Source: Acidobacteriaceae bacterium (lineage in GTDB: Bacteria; Acidobacteriota; Terriglobia; Bryobacterales; Bryobacteraceae). Taken from it: a stretch of DNA of 8,804 nt. Both the position numbers and the translations under genes were made by a program. The notes beneath the pieces are model-generated. The model made no database searches, was not told the DNA's origin, and worked only from the letters and a program-made list of their open reading frames with translations. Below, one piece after another: positions 1 to 6,987 of this stretch; within the stretch, counting starts at the first letter, position 1; each line of letters starts with the position of its first letter. The stretch is taken from positions 1 to 8,804 of the forward strand of contig JAFASD010000530.1 of the NCBI GenBank assembly GCA_019244945.1, in the 5' to 3' direction.

Positions 1-1417
1 GGTCCCGAAAGGACAGAATAAGCGCCACTCCGCCATGGCGCGTATGGTTGTGAACCAGGCTGAATCGCTCGGAGGAGGCTTTCGTGTACCCGCGCAGATC
101 CCACGCAAACGCCTTTAAATTCACCAAAATCATTATCACCAGGAACGCTGCCAGCATCAAGTGCGCACTTCGGGCAGTTCTCTGGCGAAGCGCTATGCAG
201 ATACCCACGAGCAGCGCCGGGTAAAAAGGAAAGTAGCGCTCTGATCCGCTCGTTTCAAAGAGCAGAATCGCGAAAGCAATGGTAGGCAGCATGCCTGCCA
301 GCACCACTCCAAGCGCCGGGCGGCCCTCACGGGTTCGCAGCAGATTCCAGAACAAGACACAAAAGCTAACAAAAACCAGGCCGACTTTCCAGAGCCCGGC
401 ACCCAGTAAATCGATCCAACGCACGGGCGCGTACGGATCGCCAAAAACGAATCGTTTGAGAACCGTGCCCTCATCGCCAAGATAGAGGAACGTACGAGTG
501 ATCCCGCTCGGAAAGCGAACGAGCGAACGCTCCTGGCTGACGCCATGGCCGCTATTGATGACCCATTGCTTGAATTCCGAGACGGAAGAGATGTGGCAGA
601 TCGCTGCGCCGGTCGCAAACACGACTATGCCCAGGACGGCGGCAGCGACGGCTGCTAAGCCAGCAACCCGTATTCGCGCCCGGATGGCCGGGGCGCTCTC
701 GTCGTCCGAAGCGATGCCGGCAAGCAGGGCTAACAAAAGCGCGGCAGGCACACTGAGGATAAACGGAAACCAGATTCCAAATGAAAGTGCCAGCGCACCG
801 CCCGACAGAATACTGCAGGTGGTTCTGTATTTCGGCTCCTGCTCGGCCTTTACCAGGAGCCATATACCAGCCACGCTAAAGGCCAGACCAGGCACATACG
901 CCGATCCGGAGTGCACCCAGTTCAGAAAGGCGTTCGAGACCAGGATCCCCGCGGTCACTGCAAATGCGCGCCCAGTCTCCAACCCAAGCCTGCGGCAGAT
1001 CGCGAAAACCAGCCCGGCCAGAATCGCGCCAAACACAAAATTGATCGCGAATAGAACCGCCGTAATCTCAAGAATCGGATTCCCGGCGAACCACCACGCG
1101 AGCAGCGGCATAGCCAGCTTCCAGAGGGCATACCCCAGAGGCCGCCAAAGCAGGTGTCCGAATTCCCACAAAAGACTCGGCGAAGCCCCCGGGCCGCCTT
1201 GCGAATATGTGATCATCTGCCCGACGTATACCAGCGTGTCGCCGATCAACCCGGGTACGGTCGCCAGATCGAGCACCACAAACAGACCGAGAACCGCCGC
1301 AACAGAGGGAAAAGACACCCGTTTGTAAGAAGGTGTGTCGCGCTTTGATCCCGGTTTTACCGCAATTGCATCCATGCCCTTCAGATCAGCGGGAAAACCC
1401 GGAACCTCCTGATGCAT
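1..1417 (-). CDS. GT-C type multi-pass membrane glycosyltransferase-like protein, 3' end cut off by the window edge
   Basis: Reading the minus strand from 1417 gives 472 uninterrupted codons to the left edge, so the C-terminus is missing. The product is very hydrophobic, with many likely transmembrane helices (about residues 37-56, 98-111, 116-140, 152-190, 203-235, 250-275, 337-360, 368-388, 396-410, 418-434). The first external loop has 'GDTLVY' (Asp60) followed by 'FGHLLWRP' (His88). The acidic residue after the first helix is typical of GT-C enzymes that use polyprenyl-phosphate sugars, such as the GT39/ArnT-like group. 'GSERYFPFYPAL' near 391-402 resembles the late Arg-Tyr-Pro region of that group. 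The family is inferred; donor and acceptor are unknown. The start is uncertain: ATG at 1417 has only a weak AGG upstream, and ATG at 1375 is in frame. An AGGAGG (1405-1410) fits neither ideally. It is divergent from the plus-strand genes and so separately transcribed. Confidence 0.75.
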   Translation of the reverse strand, partial: MHQEVPGFPADLKGMDAIAVKPGSKRDTPSYKRVSFPSVAAVLGLFVVLDLATVPGLIGDTLVYVGQMITYSQGGPGASPSLLWEFGHLLWRPLGYALWKLAMPLLAWWFAGNPILEITAVLFAINFVFGAILAGLVFAICRRLGLETGRAFAVTAGILVSNAFLNWVHSGSAYVPGLAFSVAGIWLLVKAEQEPKYRTTCSILSGGALALSFGIWFPFILSVPAALLLALLAGIASDDESAPAIRARIRVAGLAAVAAAVLGIVVFATGAAICHISSVSEFKQWVINSGHGVSQERSLVRFPSGITRTFLYLGDEGTVLKRFVFGDPYAPVRWIDLLGAGLWKVGLVFVSFCVLFWNLLRTREGRPALGVVLAGMLPTIAFAILLFETSGSERYFPFYPALLVGICIALRQRTARSAHLMLAAFLVIMILVNLKAFAWDLRGYTKASSERFSLVHNHTRHGGVALILSFRD

Positions 1418-1485
1418 TGTACCTGCTAATGTGCGCCGCCGGACCAACCGTATAGGACACTGTAGGGTGATCGCAGTTCCGGCAG
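1418..1485. promoter_or_regulatory. Divergent intergenic region, likely promoters for both directions
   Basis: This 68-bp gap separates the minus-strand membrane protein from the plus-strand glycosyltransferase run. Divergent starts imply that transcription in both directions begins here or just inside the genes. Leftward, a TACAAT (1416-1421) resembles a -10 box, but the nearest -35-like TTGGTC (1442-1447) is 20 nt away, which is too long. Rightward, TATAGG (1451-1456) is a possible -10 with no convincing -35. If TACAAT is the real -10, the leftward gene must start at 1375 rather than 1417. No operator repeat is evident. Confidence 0.3.
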
Positions 1486-2616
1486 ATGCAAATTCGCGAA
1501 CGTAACAGGGCGCGAACGCCCACTACCGCGGTTCGAGTCCTCCTGATTGCGCCCTCGCCAGAGATTGTGGGCGGCCAATCCGTACAAGCCACATATCTCT
1601 TTTCGGTTCTGAGCCAAGTACCAAATGTGGAAATTACTCGGTTCCCACTCGACCGGCGGCCGCCTAGGCCTTTGCTTTGGGTCCGCCGTATCCCCTATTT
1701 GCGAACGGTTTTCAATCTTGCGCTTTATGTCACCGCTCTTATGCGGCAGATGCCCAAGCAGGACATCCTGCATATCTTCTCGGCTGGACTGTCCTCCTAC
1801 ACTCTTTGGACCGTCCCGGCGTTGCTCCTTGGCAAACTCTACCGGAAAAAACTCATCGTCAATTATCGGGATGGGCAAGCTGAGCAACACATCACCGGCT
1901 GGCGGAGCGCAAAACCGACATTAAAACTTGCCGATCGGGTAGTCGCGCCCTCCCATTACCTGGTCGACGTGTTTGAAAAATATGGGATTCAGGCGCAATC
2001 CATTTTCAACATCGTCGATAGCGCCTGGTTCAAGTATCGCGAACGGCGCAAACTGCGGCCCATCTTCTTAGCCAACCGGATGCTCGAGCCTCACTATAAC
2101 GTGGATTGTATTTTGCGCGGGTTCGCGATTGTCCAGCAGCGCTATCCCGAGGCCAGCTTGACCATTGCGCACGATGGCTACTGCCGCCCGGCTCTCGAAA
2201 AATTGGCGCACGATTTGAAGCTCCAGAACACGCGTTTCATCGGACAGGTAGCCCGCCAACACGTCCCGGAATTGTACGATGCTGCGGATATCTATCTGAC
2301 CACCCCAAATATCGACTGTATGCCCGGCTCCCTACTCGAGTGTCTCGCCTCCGGCTTGCCCATTATTGCGACGAAAGCCGGCGGAATTCCCTACATCGTG
2401 AAGGACCGCGAAACCGCGCTGCTAATCGATCTCGATGATGATGAAGCCCTTGCCCAAAGAGCCATAGAACTGCTCGAAAACGAAGATCTGGTCGCGCGCC
2501 TTACATCCCGCGGATATGAGGAGGTAAAGCGCTATCATTGGGCGCCGGTTCGCGATCAGTGGGTCGCCCTATATCGGGAGCTCGTAGCCAATGGAGCCGA
2601 TAACAGAACTGAATGA
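1486..2616 (+). CDS. GT4-family glycosyltransferase with a D-x7-E variant of the donor-site motif
   Basis: The 376-residue product has the two-Rossmann GT-B layout of family GT4 retaining glycosyltransferases. It is expected to transfer a sugar from a nucleotide donor to a glycan or lipid carrier at the cytoplasmic membrane face. The N-terminal strand 'VRVLLIAPSPEIVGG' carries the glycine-rich acceptor-side loop (Gly29-Gly30). The C-terminal domain begins near residue 192 ('PIFLANRMLEPHYNVD') and includes 'FIGQV' and 'DIYLTTPNIDCMPGSLLE'. The usual E-x7-E donor-binding motif reads Asp277-x7-Glu285. The 'GDG' turn after the third C-domain strand reads 'AHDG' (228-231). Length is normal for GT4. 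No signal peptide is visible. The start is the first ATG in frame, without a strong ribosome site. It is probably the first gene of the rightward run; 57 nt separate it from the next GT4 gene. Sugar specificity cannot be read. Confidence 0.88.
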   Translation: MQIRERNRARTPTTAVRVLLIAPSPEIVGGQSVQATYLFSVLSQVPNVEITRFPLDRRPPRPLLWVRRIPYLRTVFNLALYVTALMRQMPKQDILHIFSAGLSSYTLWTVPALLLGKLYRKKLIVNYRDGQAEQHITGWRSAKPTLKLADRVVAPSHYLVDVFEKYGIQAQSIFNIVDSAWFKYRERRKLRPIFLANRMLEPHYNVDCILRGFAIVQQRYPEASLTIAHDGYCRPALEKLAHDLKLQNTRFIGQVARQHVPELYDAADIYLTTPNIDCMPGSLLECLASGLPIIATKAGGIPYIVKDRETALLIDLDDDEALAQRAIELLENEDLVARLTSRGYEEVKRYHWAPVRDQWVALYRELVANGADNRTE

Positions 2617-2673
2617 GCGCGAGAAGCATTTGTCCTGCCGGTATCTCCAAATTGCAGTCTCCAAACGCCTCGG

Positions 2674-3831
2674 GTGATCATTGAAGTGTTGCGCAAATGG
2701 CCGGTCCTCTTGATGGTGCGCTCTCTGGATTATGGCGGCTGCGAGCGCGATGCGTCGAAAATTGCGATTGGGTTGGACCGCGAGCTTTTTGAACCGCATA
2801 TCGCGGTCTTTTTTGAGGGAGGATTTCGAACGCGAGAAGTGGAATCGGCGGGTGTGCCCATCCTGGGGCTCCCGGTCAGGTCGTTTCTGAATTCGTCCGT
2901 GATCCGCGGAGCTCGCCGGTTGCACGCCTACTTTCGCCGGCATCAGATTCAACTGGTCCATGCCTTTGATGTGCCTTTGGATATTTTTGGGGCTCCTGTA
3001 GCCCGGTTCTCCCGTGTTCCGGTGGTCATCACCAGCCAACTCTCTTTTCGCAATATGTATTCGGCCCGCGAACGCATCGCGCTCCGTTTAACGGACTGGC
3101 TATCGGACCGGGTGGTGGTCAACTCGCGCGCTGTGGGTGACTCTCTCGAACGCGACACCGGCCTTTCAGCCGGGAAAATTTATCTTTGCTACAACGGCGT
3201 AAACCCACGTGATTTCTCCCCCGGACAAGGCGTTCATCCTTCCTTTCTGCAAGGCGCCTCGCTTGTGGTTGGGTCAGTTTGTGTGATGCGCCCGGAGAAA
3301 CGCATGGATTTGCTCATCGAGTCTTTTGCTCAAATTCGGCAAATCGATTCGGGATTGCGCCTGCTTCTGGTCGGCGAAGGCTCGGAGCTCCCGCGTTTGA
3401 TGGCGCTGCGGAGCCGCCTGGGATTGGAGGATGTCTGTCACTTTGAGCCGGCTCGTCCCGATGTCGCTGCCTGGATGCGCTCCATGGACATCTACGTCAA
3501 CTGCTCTTCTTCGGAAAGCTTTCCGAATGGATTACTAGAGGCCATGGCTTGCGGTTGTTGCGTGATTGGAGCAAAAGTAGGCGGGATCCCGGAACTGGTC
3601 ACGCATCTGGAGGACGGCTTGGTTTTCGATTCGGAAAATGCCGGCCAACTCGCCGAGATGCTGCGCCTCGCAGTGTCCAGCCCTACCCTGAGACAGACGC
3701 TTCGTCACAAGGCGGTCATCACGGCGCATCAGCGTTTTTCGATGCAGGCCACAATTCAACGCACCGAGGCGCTTTACCAGACTTTGCTTGAGCAGCGCGG
3801 CGTGGTGGCGCCGCCGCTTCCGGCATGCTGA
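2674..3831 (+). CDS. GT4-family glycosyltransferase, GTG start
   Basis: The 385-residue product is a second GT4 glycosyltransferase of GT-B fold. The N-terminal domain opens with 'VLLMVRSLDYGGCERD', whose Gly21-Gly22 turn and following Glu are typical of GT4 enzymes that act on growing glycans. The C-terminal domain shows 'YNGV' (173-176), 'VMRPEKRMDLLIESF' with Arg206 and Lys209 in the nucleotide-sugar phosphate region, 'LLVGEGSELPRL', and a complete E-x7-E motif in 'ESFPNGLLE' (Glu281, Glu289). Unlike its upstream neighbour it keeps all canonical residues, so it should be active. The start is GTG at 2674; the nearest in-frame ATG (2713) would remove half of the first beta-strand, so it was not chosen. 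No clear ribosome site precedes it. Its stop overlaps the next gene's ATG by 7 nt, suggesting translational coupling. The sugar transferred is unknown. Confidence 0.88.
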   Translation: MIIEVLRKWPVLLMVRSLDYGGCERDASKIAIGLDRELFEPHIAVFFEGGFRTREVESAGVPILGLPVRSFLNSSVIRGARRLHAYFRRHQIQLVHAFDVPLDIFGAPVARFSRVPVVITSQLSFRNMYSARERIALRLTDWLSDRVVVNSRAVGDSLERDTGLSAGKIYLCYNGVNPRDFSPGQGVHPSFLQGASLVVGSVCVMRPEKRMDLLIESFAQIRQIDSGLRLLLVGEGSELPRLMALRSRLGLEDVCHFEPARPDVAAWMRSMDIYVNCSSSESFPNGLLEAMACGCCVIGAKVGGIPELVTHLEDGLVFDSENAGQLAEMLRLAVSSPTLRQTLRHKAVITAHQRFSMQATIQRTEALYQTLLEQRGVVAPPLPAC

Positions 3832-4856
3832 AACCGGGTGTCTGGAAGAAGGAACTGTTCTTTGAAGCTCCTCCTGCCAACCCGTTCGTCCGTCTGTATC
3901 ATTGGTTATCGAAAAATCGGGTGTCTTTGCATTTGCTCAATCTGCCCGATTCCCCTACCCCGCAAGACGCAAAGATATTCGAGCGGCTCATGCCACACAT
4001 ACGCCTGTCGAGCGGCGTCTATCGGAGTACATTTCCTCGGCGATTTCGCGATCTCGACCCCGTAGTGAATGGCGTACTCGCCCAGACTTTCCCCTCCTCG
4101 CTCCAGCTTCTTCGAGTCGAGGATTGGGCGGCTTCCACTTGCCTGACCTCGTGCGAATGGGCCAAAACTCTATTTCTCGTGTTCCCCAACTCGAAGTTTG
4201 TCGCCTCGGACATTCTGCTGTTTCTTGTCGAGATCGAGAATCTCGAATCGGGCGAAAGGTTCATCTTCGAGCCCGACGGTCATCCGCTGCAGTACGTCAA
4301 TCCGCCATTCGTCATTCGAATGCAGCCTCCTGAGCATCGGGCCGTATTACTGAATCGATTCCTGTACCTTCGCGCGGTACGCCGCTGGCTGCGCTTGGCT
4401 GATCTGCGTACCGTACCCGCTTCCTGGGAGGATCCGCTCAGCCGCGACCCGGTTCACCGGAACGGTTATAGGATGCGCAAACTGCCGCTCATTCACCCGG
4501 AGGCTTTGCACCTGGCGCAAAACGACGCTCGTTTCTTAATTCGGCGTCAATCCGTCTTTGACACACTGGACGACCCCTGCCATGCGATTCGATCCATGAA
4601 CATCTTCAATCGCGCGTACTTTTCTGAAGAACAACTTGCGCTGGGCGCTCGCGCCGTAATTAGCAGCCTGCTTCCCGGCGGCATTTGGATTGCCGGGCGC
4701 ACCATTCGGGAGGATCCTGCCGCCCACGAGGTCACCATATTCCGAAAAACCGATTCCGGGATTTTGGATATTGTCGAGCGGGTCGGCCCAGGTTCAGAAA
4801 TTGAACCGGTTGCGCTCGCGGTCAGCCGTTCACTCGTCTCGCCGAGTACCCCTTAG
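3825..4856 (+). CDS. Methyltransferase-like protein with degenerate SAM motif, function unknown
   Basis: I do not recognise this 343-residue protein by name. Its order of elements looks like a class I SAM-methyltransferase fold: a strand and turn at 94-116 ('LQLLRVEDWAAST' then 'CLTSCEWAKTL') where motif I should be, 'FVASDI' (125-130) with Asp129 where the ribose-binding acid of beta2 would sit, and 'MNIFNRAYFSEEQL' (258-271) followed by 'SLLPGGIWIAGRT' (281-293), which matches the helix, PGG turn and strand of late methyltransferase motifs. The glycine-rich GxGxG of motif I is absent. It may be a divergent enzyme or a non-catalytic scaffold. No signal peptide or transmembrane helix is apparent. 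The ATG overlaps the upstream GT4 gene by 7 nt, so co-translation is likely. Context suggests a role in modifying or tailoring the same glycan, but this is inference. Confidence 0.65.
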   Translation: MLKPGVWKKELFFEAPPANPFVRLYHWLSKNRVSLHLLNLPDSPTPQDAKIFERLMPHIRLSSGVYRSTFPRRFRDLDPVVNGVLAQTFPSSLQLLRVEDWAASTCLTSCEWAKTLFLVFPNSKFVASDILLFLVEIENLESGERFIFEPDGHPLQYVNPPFVIRMQPPEHRAVLLNRFLYLRAVRRWLRLADLRTVPASWEDPLSRDPVHRNGYRMRKLPLIHPEALHLAQNDARFLIRRQSVFDTLDDPCHAIRSMNIFNRAYFSEEQLALGARAVISSLLPGGIWIAGRTIREDPAAHEVTIFRKTDSGILDIVERVGPGSEIEPVALAVSRSLVSPSTP

Positions 4857-4973
4857 AGGAAGTCACGGTCAGGACCTGTGCTCACCTTAGTGACTCTGCG
4901 TGTTATGCTTGGCGCGGAAACAAGGGAACTTGTTCATATCTGCCGCCTCGGCGTCGATGACATTTAGTAGCGG
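4857..4973 (+). other. 117-bp intergenic gap with small inverted repeats and a possible tiny ORF
   Basis: This is the only sizeable break in the plus-strand run. It holds two weak hairpin candidates: AGTCAC (4861-4866) pairing with GTGACT (4890-4895) across a 23-nt loop, and AACAAG (4919-4924) pairing with CTTGTT (4929-4934) around a GGAA loop of GNRA type. Neither has a T-tract, so an intrinsic terminator is not supported. No good -35/-10 pair is visible. The frame of the preceding gene stays open after its TAG for 36 codons, ending in TAG TAG just before the next gene. Inside it an ATG at 4905 would give 20 codons to 4967. It could be a leader peptide, an unannotated small gene or chance. 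Confidence 0.3.
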
Positions 4974-5750
4974 ATGAAGATCTATCAACAAGCTCCGGCC
5001 GATGTCACCCGGTACATCGATCTGCACCGGGATATCGCGCTCGAGGACGAAGTACAACATTTCGAAAACTACCTTCGGCCGATTCGCCGCTTCAAAGAAA
5101 TCACTCCAGACACGGAAATTCTCGAAATCGGAACCGGGACAGGATGGTTTCCCCTTCTCTGCAAACTGCGCGGGCTAAAGTGCAAAGGCCTTGAAATCAG
5201 CTCGCACTTGATCGAGATTGCAAAACAAACCGGCCGCCGGTATGGCATCGAGCCCGATATCGAGCTGGGTAATCTCGAAGACTACGGGCTGCCCGACGAC
5301 TTCTACGACGTTGTGATTGCCTCCTCTGTTTTCGAGCACGTCGAGGATTGGCGTACCGGCGTTCACAAAGTATACAGGACCCTAAAAGCCGGCGGCGTTC
5401 TCTACTTCGAATCCACAAACAAGTTCAGTTTTACATCCGGCGAATACAGCGGCATCCCTTTATATGGCTGGATGCCCAACGCATGGCGCTATGCGATACG
5501 GAAAAAAGTTCAGGGTGAAGACATTATGAAGCTGGGCATCGATTTTCATCAGTTCACCCACGCCTGTCTTCGCAGCGAGTTCAAGCGCGCGGGCTTTACC
5601 CGCATACTGGATCGTGTCGACGTCGCCGAAAATGAGCACATCACCACGGGTTTTAGGCGTCGCGTTGTTCGTCTGGCGAAACGTTTCGGTCCCGCCCGGG
5701 CATTGGCGCTCACGTTTGCGGAAGCGACCCGTTTTATCTGCATCAAGTAG
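4974..5750 (+). CDS. Class I SAM-dependent methyltransferase
   Basis: The 258-residue product is a class I methyltransferase of the broad UbiG/Methyltransf_11 type. Motif I is intact: 'ILEIGTGTGWF' (49-59) forms the SAM-binding glycine loop. 'GLEIS' (72-76) places Glu74 at the end of beta2 to hold the SAM ribose, 'NLEDYGLPDDFYDVVIAS' (100-117) covers the adenine contact and beta4, and 'VFEHVEDW' (119-126) plus 'LKAGGVLYFES' (137-147) are the following motifs. The C-terminal part (about 150-258) has 'WRYAIRKKVQG' and 'HQFTHACLRSEFKRAGF', probably a substrate-binding lid. It is soluble, with no signal peptide. The substrate is probably a small metabolite or sugar rather than nucleic acid, judged from context only. 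The ATG lacks a strong ribosome site. The stop is followed by 3 nt and then the next ATG, so it is tightly linked to the GNAT-like gene. Confidence 0.88.
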   Translation: MKIYQQAPADVTRYIDLHRDIALEDEVQHFENYLRPIRRFKEITPDTEILEIGTGTGWFPLLCKLRGLKCKGLEISSHLIEIAKQTGRRYGIEPDIELGNLEDYGLPDDFYDVVIASSVFEHVEDWRTGVHKVYRTLKAGGVLYFESTNKFSFTSGEYSGIPLYGWMPNAWRYAIRKKVQGEDIMKLGIDFHQFTHACLRSEFKRAGFTRILDRVDVAENEHITTGFRRRVVRLAKRFGPARALALTFAEATRFICIK

Positions 5751-5753
5751 CGC

Positions 5754-6713
5754 ATGACGGTGCAACAGCAAATCCAGACTTTGGAAGACCTCGGCGGCGC
5801 ATCCGCCCTGATCCGGAGGTCGTGGCTGGAGAACAAAGACCAGACGCTCGATTACAATGCTGCGTTTCTGGCTTCATCTTACGCTTATCCGGGTACGGAC
5901 CTGGAGTTATCCCCCGCCATCTACGATGACCGACGCAACCTGATTGCGTTTGTCAGCGCATTCCCACGGCGAGTGGTTTGGAATGGCCAGTTTCTTCGTT
6001 TGGCATTGCTCACTTTCTTTACCGTCGCGCCGGAGGCAAAAGGGCGTGGTCTAGGGAAGGCGGTTTGGGCGGAGTGCCTCGAACGCGCGCGTGGCGGCGG
6101 CTATGACGGCGCAATCCACTATTGCGTCGTTGGAAATAAATCGAACTTTGTCACCGTCGCGGCCGCGCGATCCATCGGGCTCACTTCTGAGCGAGTTTTT
6201 ACAATCAAGTATTTGATGCGACCCCTCAAAGCGCCTGAACTCGCAAGTGAATCGGCTGACGCTGCGGGCGCGGAAATATTATTTCGGGAACTCGCGGCCG
6301 AGCTGCCGTCGAAAGCTCGCCTTTGCCGCTCCTGGAGTGAAGACGAGATTCACTGGAATTGTTCCGTGCGCTATGGCGGAATCACCGAGGTGCATCCCAG
6401 CGGACGCGGCCTTCTGACGGCGTACGTGCTGAATACCGCCAATACGCCTCCCGTTGGATGTCTCTTCATTGAAGATTTGTTGTGGGATGATTTGACGGCC
6501 GACGAGCGAGCCAAACTGTTCAAGCGGATGCTCGACCGAGCCGGCGCGAAGGCTCAGATCGCGGTTGCGCCCTTATGGGGATATTCCGACACGGAGCCCT
6601 TCGTGAAAGCGGGATTTCGGCGATCGACGCGCGCGATGCACATGTATCTGACGCTCTGGAATCGCCACGGCCTGAATAGCTCGCCACTGCCGATGTACAT
6701 CGATGTGTATTGA
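5754..6713 (+). CDS. GNAT-like acyltransferase, apparently two tandem GNAT folds
   Basis: The 319-residue product is longer than a simple GNAT domain (about 150 residues). The N-terminal half contains the hallmark acyl-CoA pyrophosphate loop: beta4 'LRLALLTFFTVAPEAKGRGLG' region with the R/QxxGxG/A-type signature at 96-101 (Lys-Gly-Arg-Gly-Leu-Gly), then the alpha3 helix 'KAVWAECLERAR' and beta5 'GAIHYCVVGN' (119-128). The C-terminal half (about 170-302) has 'PPVGCLFIEDLLWDD', helix 'ERAKLFKRMLDRAG', and 'EPFVKAGFRRSTRAMHMYL', which looks like the end of a second, degenerate GNAT fold without a clear pyrophosphate loop. It would transfer an acyl group from CoA or possibly from a carrier-protein phosphopantetheine. 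It lies 18 nt upstream of the carrier protein, which makes it the best candidate to offload that carrier; this is inference. The two-fold layout recalls the Fem/aminoacyl-transferase superfamily only in general architecture. Confidence 0.8.
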   Translation: MTVQQQIQTLEDLGGASALIRRSWLENKDQTLDYNAAFLASSYAYPGTDLELSPAIYDDRRNLIAFVSAFPRRVVWNGQFLRLALLTFFTVAPEAKGRGLGKAVWAECLERARGGGYDGAIHYCVVGNKSNFVTVAAARSIGLTSERVFTIKYLMRPLKAPELASESADAAGAEILFRELAAELPSKARLCRSWSEDEIHWNCSVRYGGITEVHPSGRGLLTAYVLNTANTPPVGCLFIEDLLWDDLTADERAKLFKRMLDRAGAKAQIAVAPLWGYSDTEPFVKAGFRRSTRAMHMYLTLWNRHGLNSSPLPMYIDVY

Positions 6714-6718
6714 GACGA

Positions 6719-6724
6719 GGAGAT
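6719..6724 (+). promoter_or_regulatory. Ribosome binding site of the carrier protein gene
   Basis: A purine-rich GAGGAG-like stretch lies about 9 nt before the ATG at 6732, in the 18-nt gap after the GNAT-like gene. It is the clearest Shine-Dalgarno sequence in the rightward run and fixes the ATG as the start. Strong translation of a carrier protein relative to its enzymes would make sense, but expression cannot be read from sequence. Confidence 0.5.
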
Positions 6725-6731
6725 CCGCCGG

Positions 6732-6983
6732 ATGAATTCAATCACTCAAAGCGATCAATTAAACGAGGAACTGCGAAGCATCGTTGCGGGCGTAGGCGGC
6801 ATATCGCCCGATTTCGACAGCAAAGCGCATTTGTACAACGATCTGGGAGTGCCGTCTGTAAAAGCACTGCATCTTCTGCTTACGCTCGAAGAGCGGTATG
6901 GCATCTCCATCGACGACGATGAGTTTGTGGAAGCCACTTCGCTCGACAGTTTGCGCGCTCTAATAGCCCGGCTTCTCGGTTGA
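6732..6983 (+). CDS. Acyl carrier protein, likely partner of the downstream amino acid:carrier protein ligase
   Basis: The 83-residue product has the size, acidity and four-helix pattern of a stand-alone acyl/peptidyl carrier protein. Helix I is about 7-20. The segment 'HLYNDLGVPSVKAL' (33-46) leads into helix II, and the end of helix II plus loop reads 'LEERYGISIDDDEF' (52-65), a strong match to carrier proteins. The phosphopantetheine attachment serine should be Ser42. The usual Asp-Ser-Leu reads Pro-Ser-Val, so the Asp before the serine is missing. A phosphopantetheinyl transferase, needed to activate it, is not in this window. The gene is 4 nt upstream of the aminoacyl-tRNA-synthetase-like gene. 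The same neighbourhood is known for amino acid:[carrier protein] ligases, whose partner carrier proteins are encoded adjacent. The cargo is therefore more likely an amino acid than a fatty acid; this is inference. Confidence 0.88.
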   Translation: MNSITQSDQLNEELRSIVAGVGGISPDFDSKAHLYNDLGVPSVKALHLLLTLEERYGISIDDDEFVEATSLDSLRALIARLLG

Positions 6984-6987
6984 ACCA

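Noticed and set aside
193..863. Two minus-strand open frames of 141 and 103 codons
   Set aside because: They are in a different minus-strand frame from the continuous 472-codon membrane protein frame, with no domain-like features.
498..1328. A 276-codon open frame on the plus strand
   Set aside because: It lies antisense to the membrane protein gene, and its composition (rich in Ala, Arg, Ser, Pro, no fold-like pattern) is what antisense translation of a hydrophobic GC-rich gene gives. The minus-strand frame is open over the whole region and has clear helices and GT-C-like motifs.
1426..1890. A 154-codon minus-strand frame over the start of the first GT4 gene
   Set aside because: It is antisense to well-supported GT4 sequence and shows no recognisable domain.
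4861..4934. An intrinsic terminator between the methyltransferase-like genes
   Set aside because: The inverted repeats have arms of only 6 bp and no run of T residues follows.
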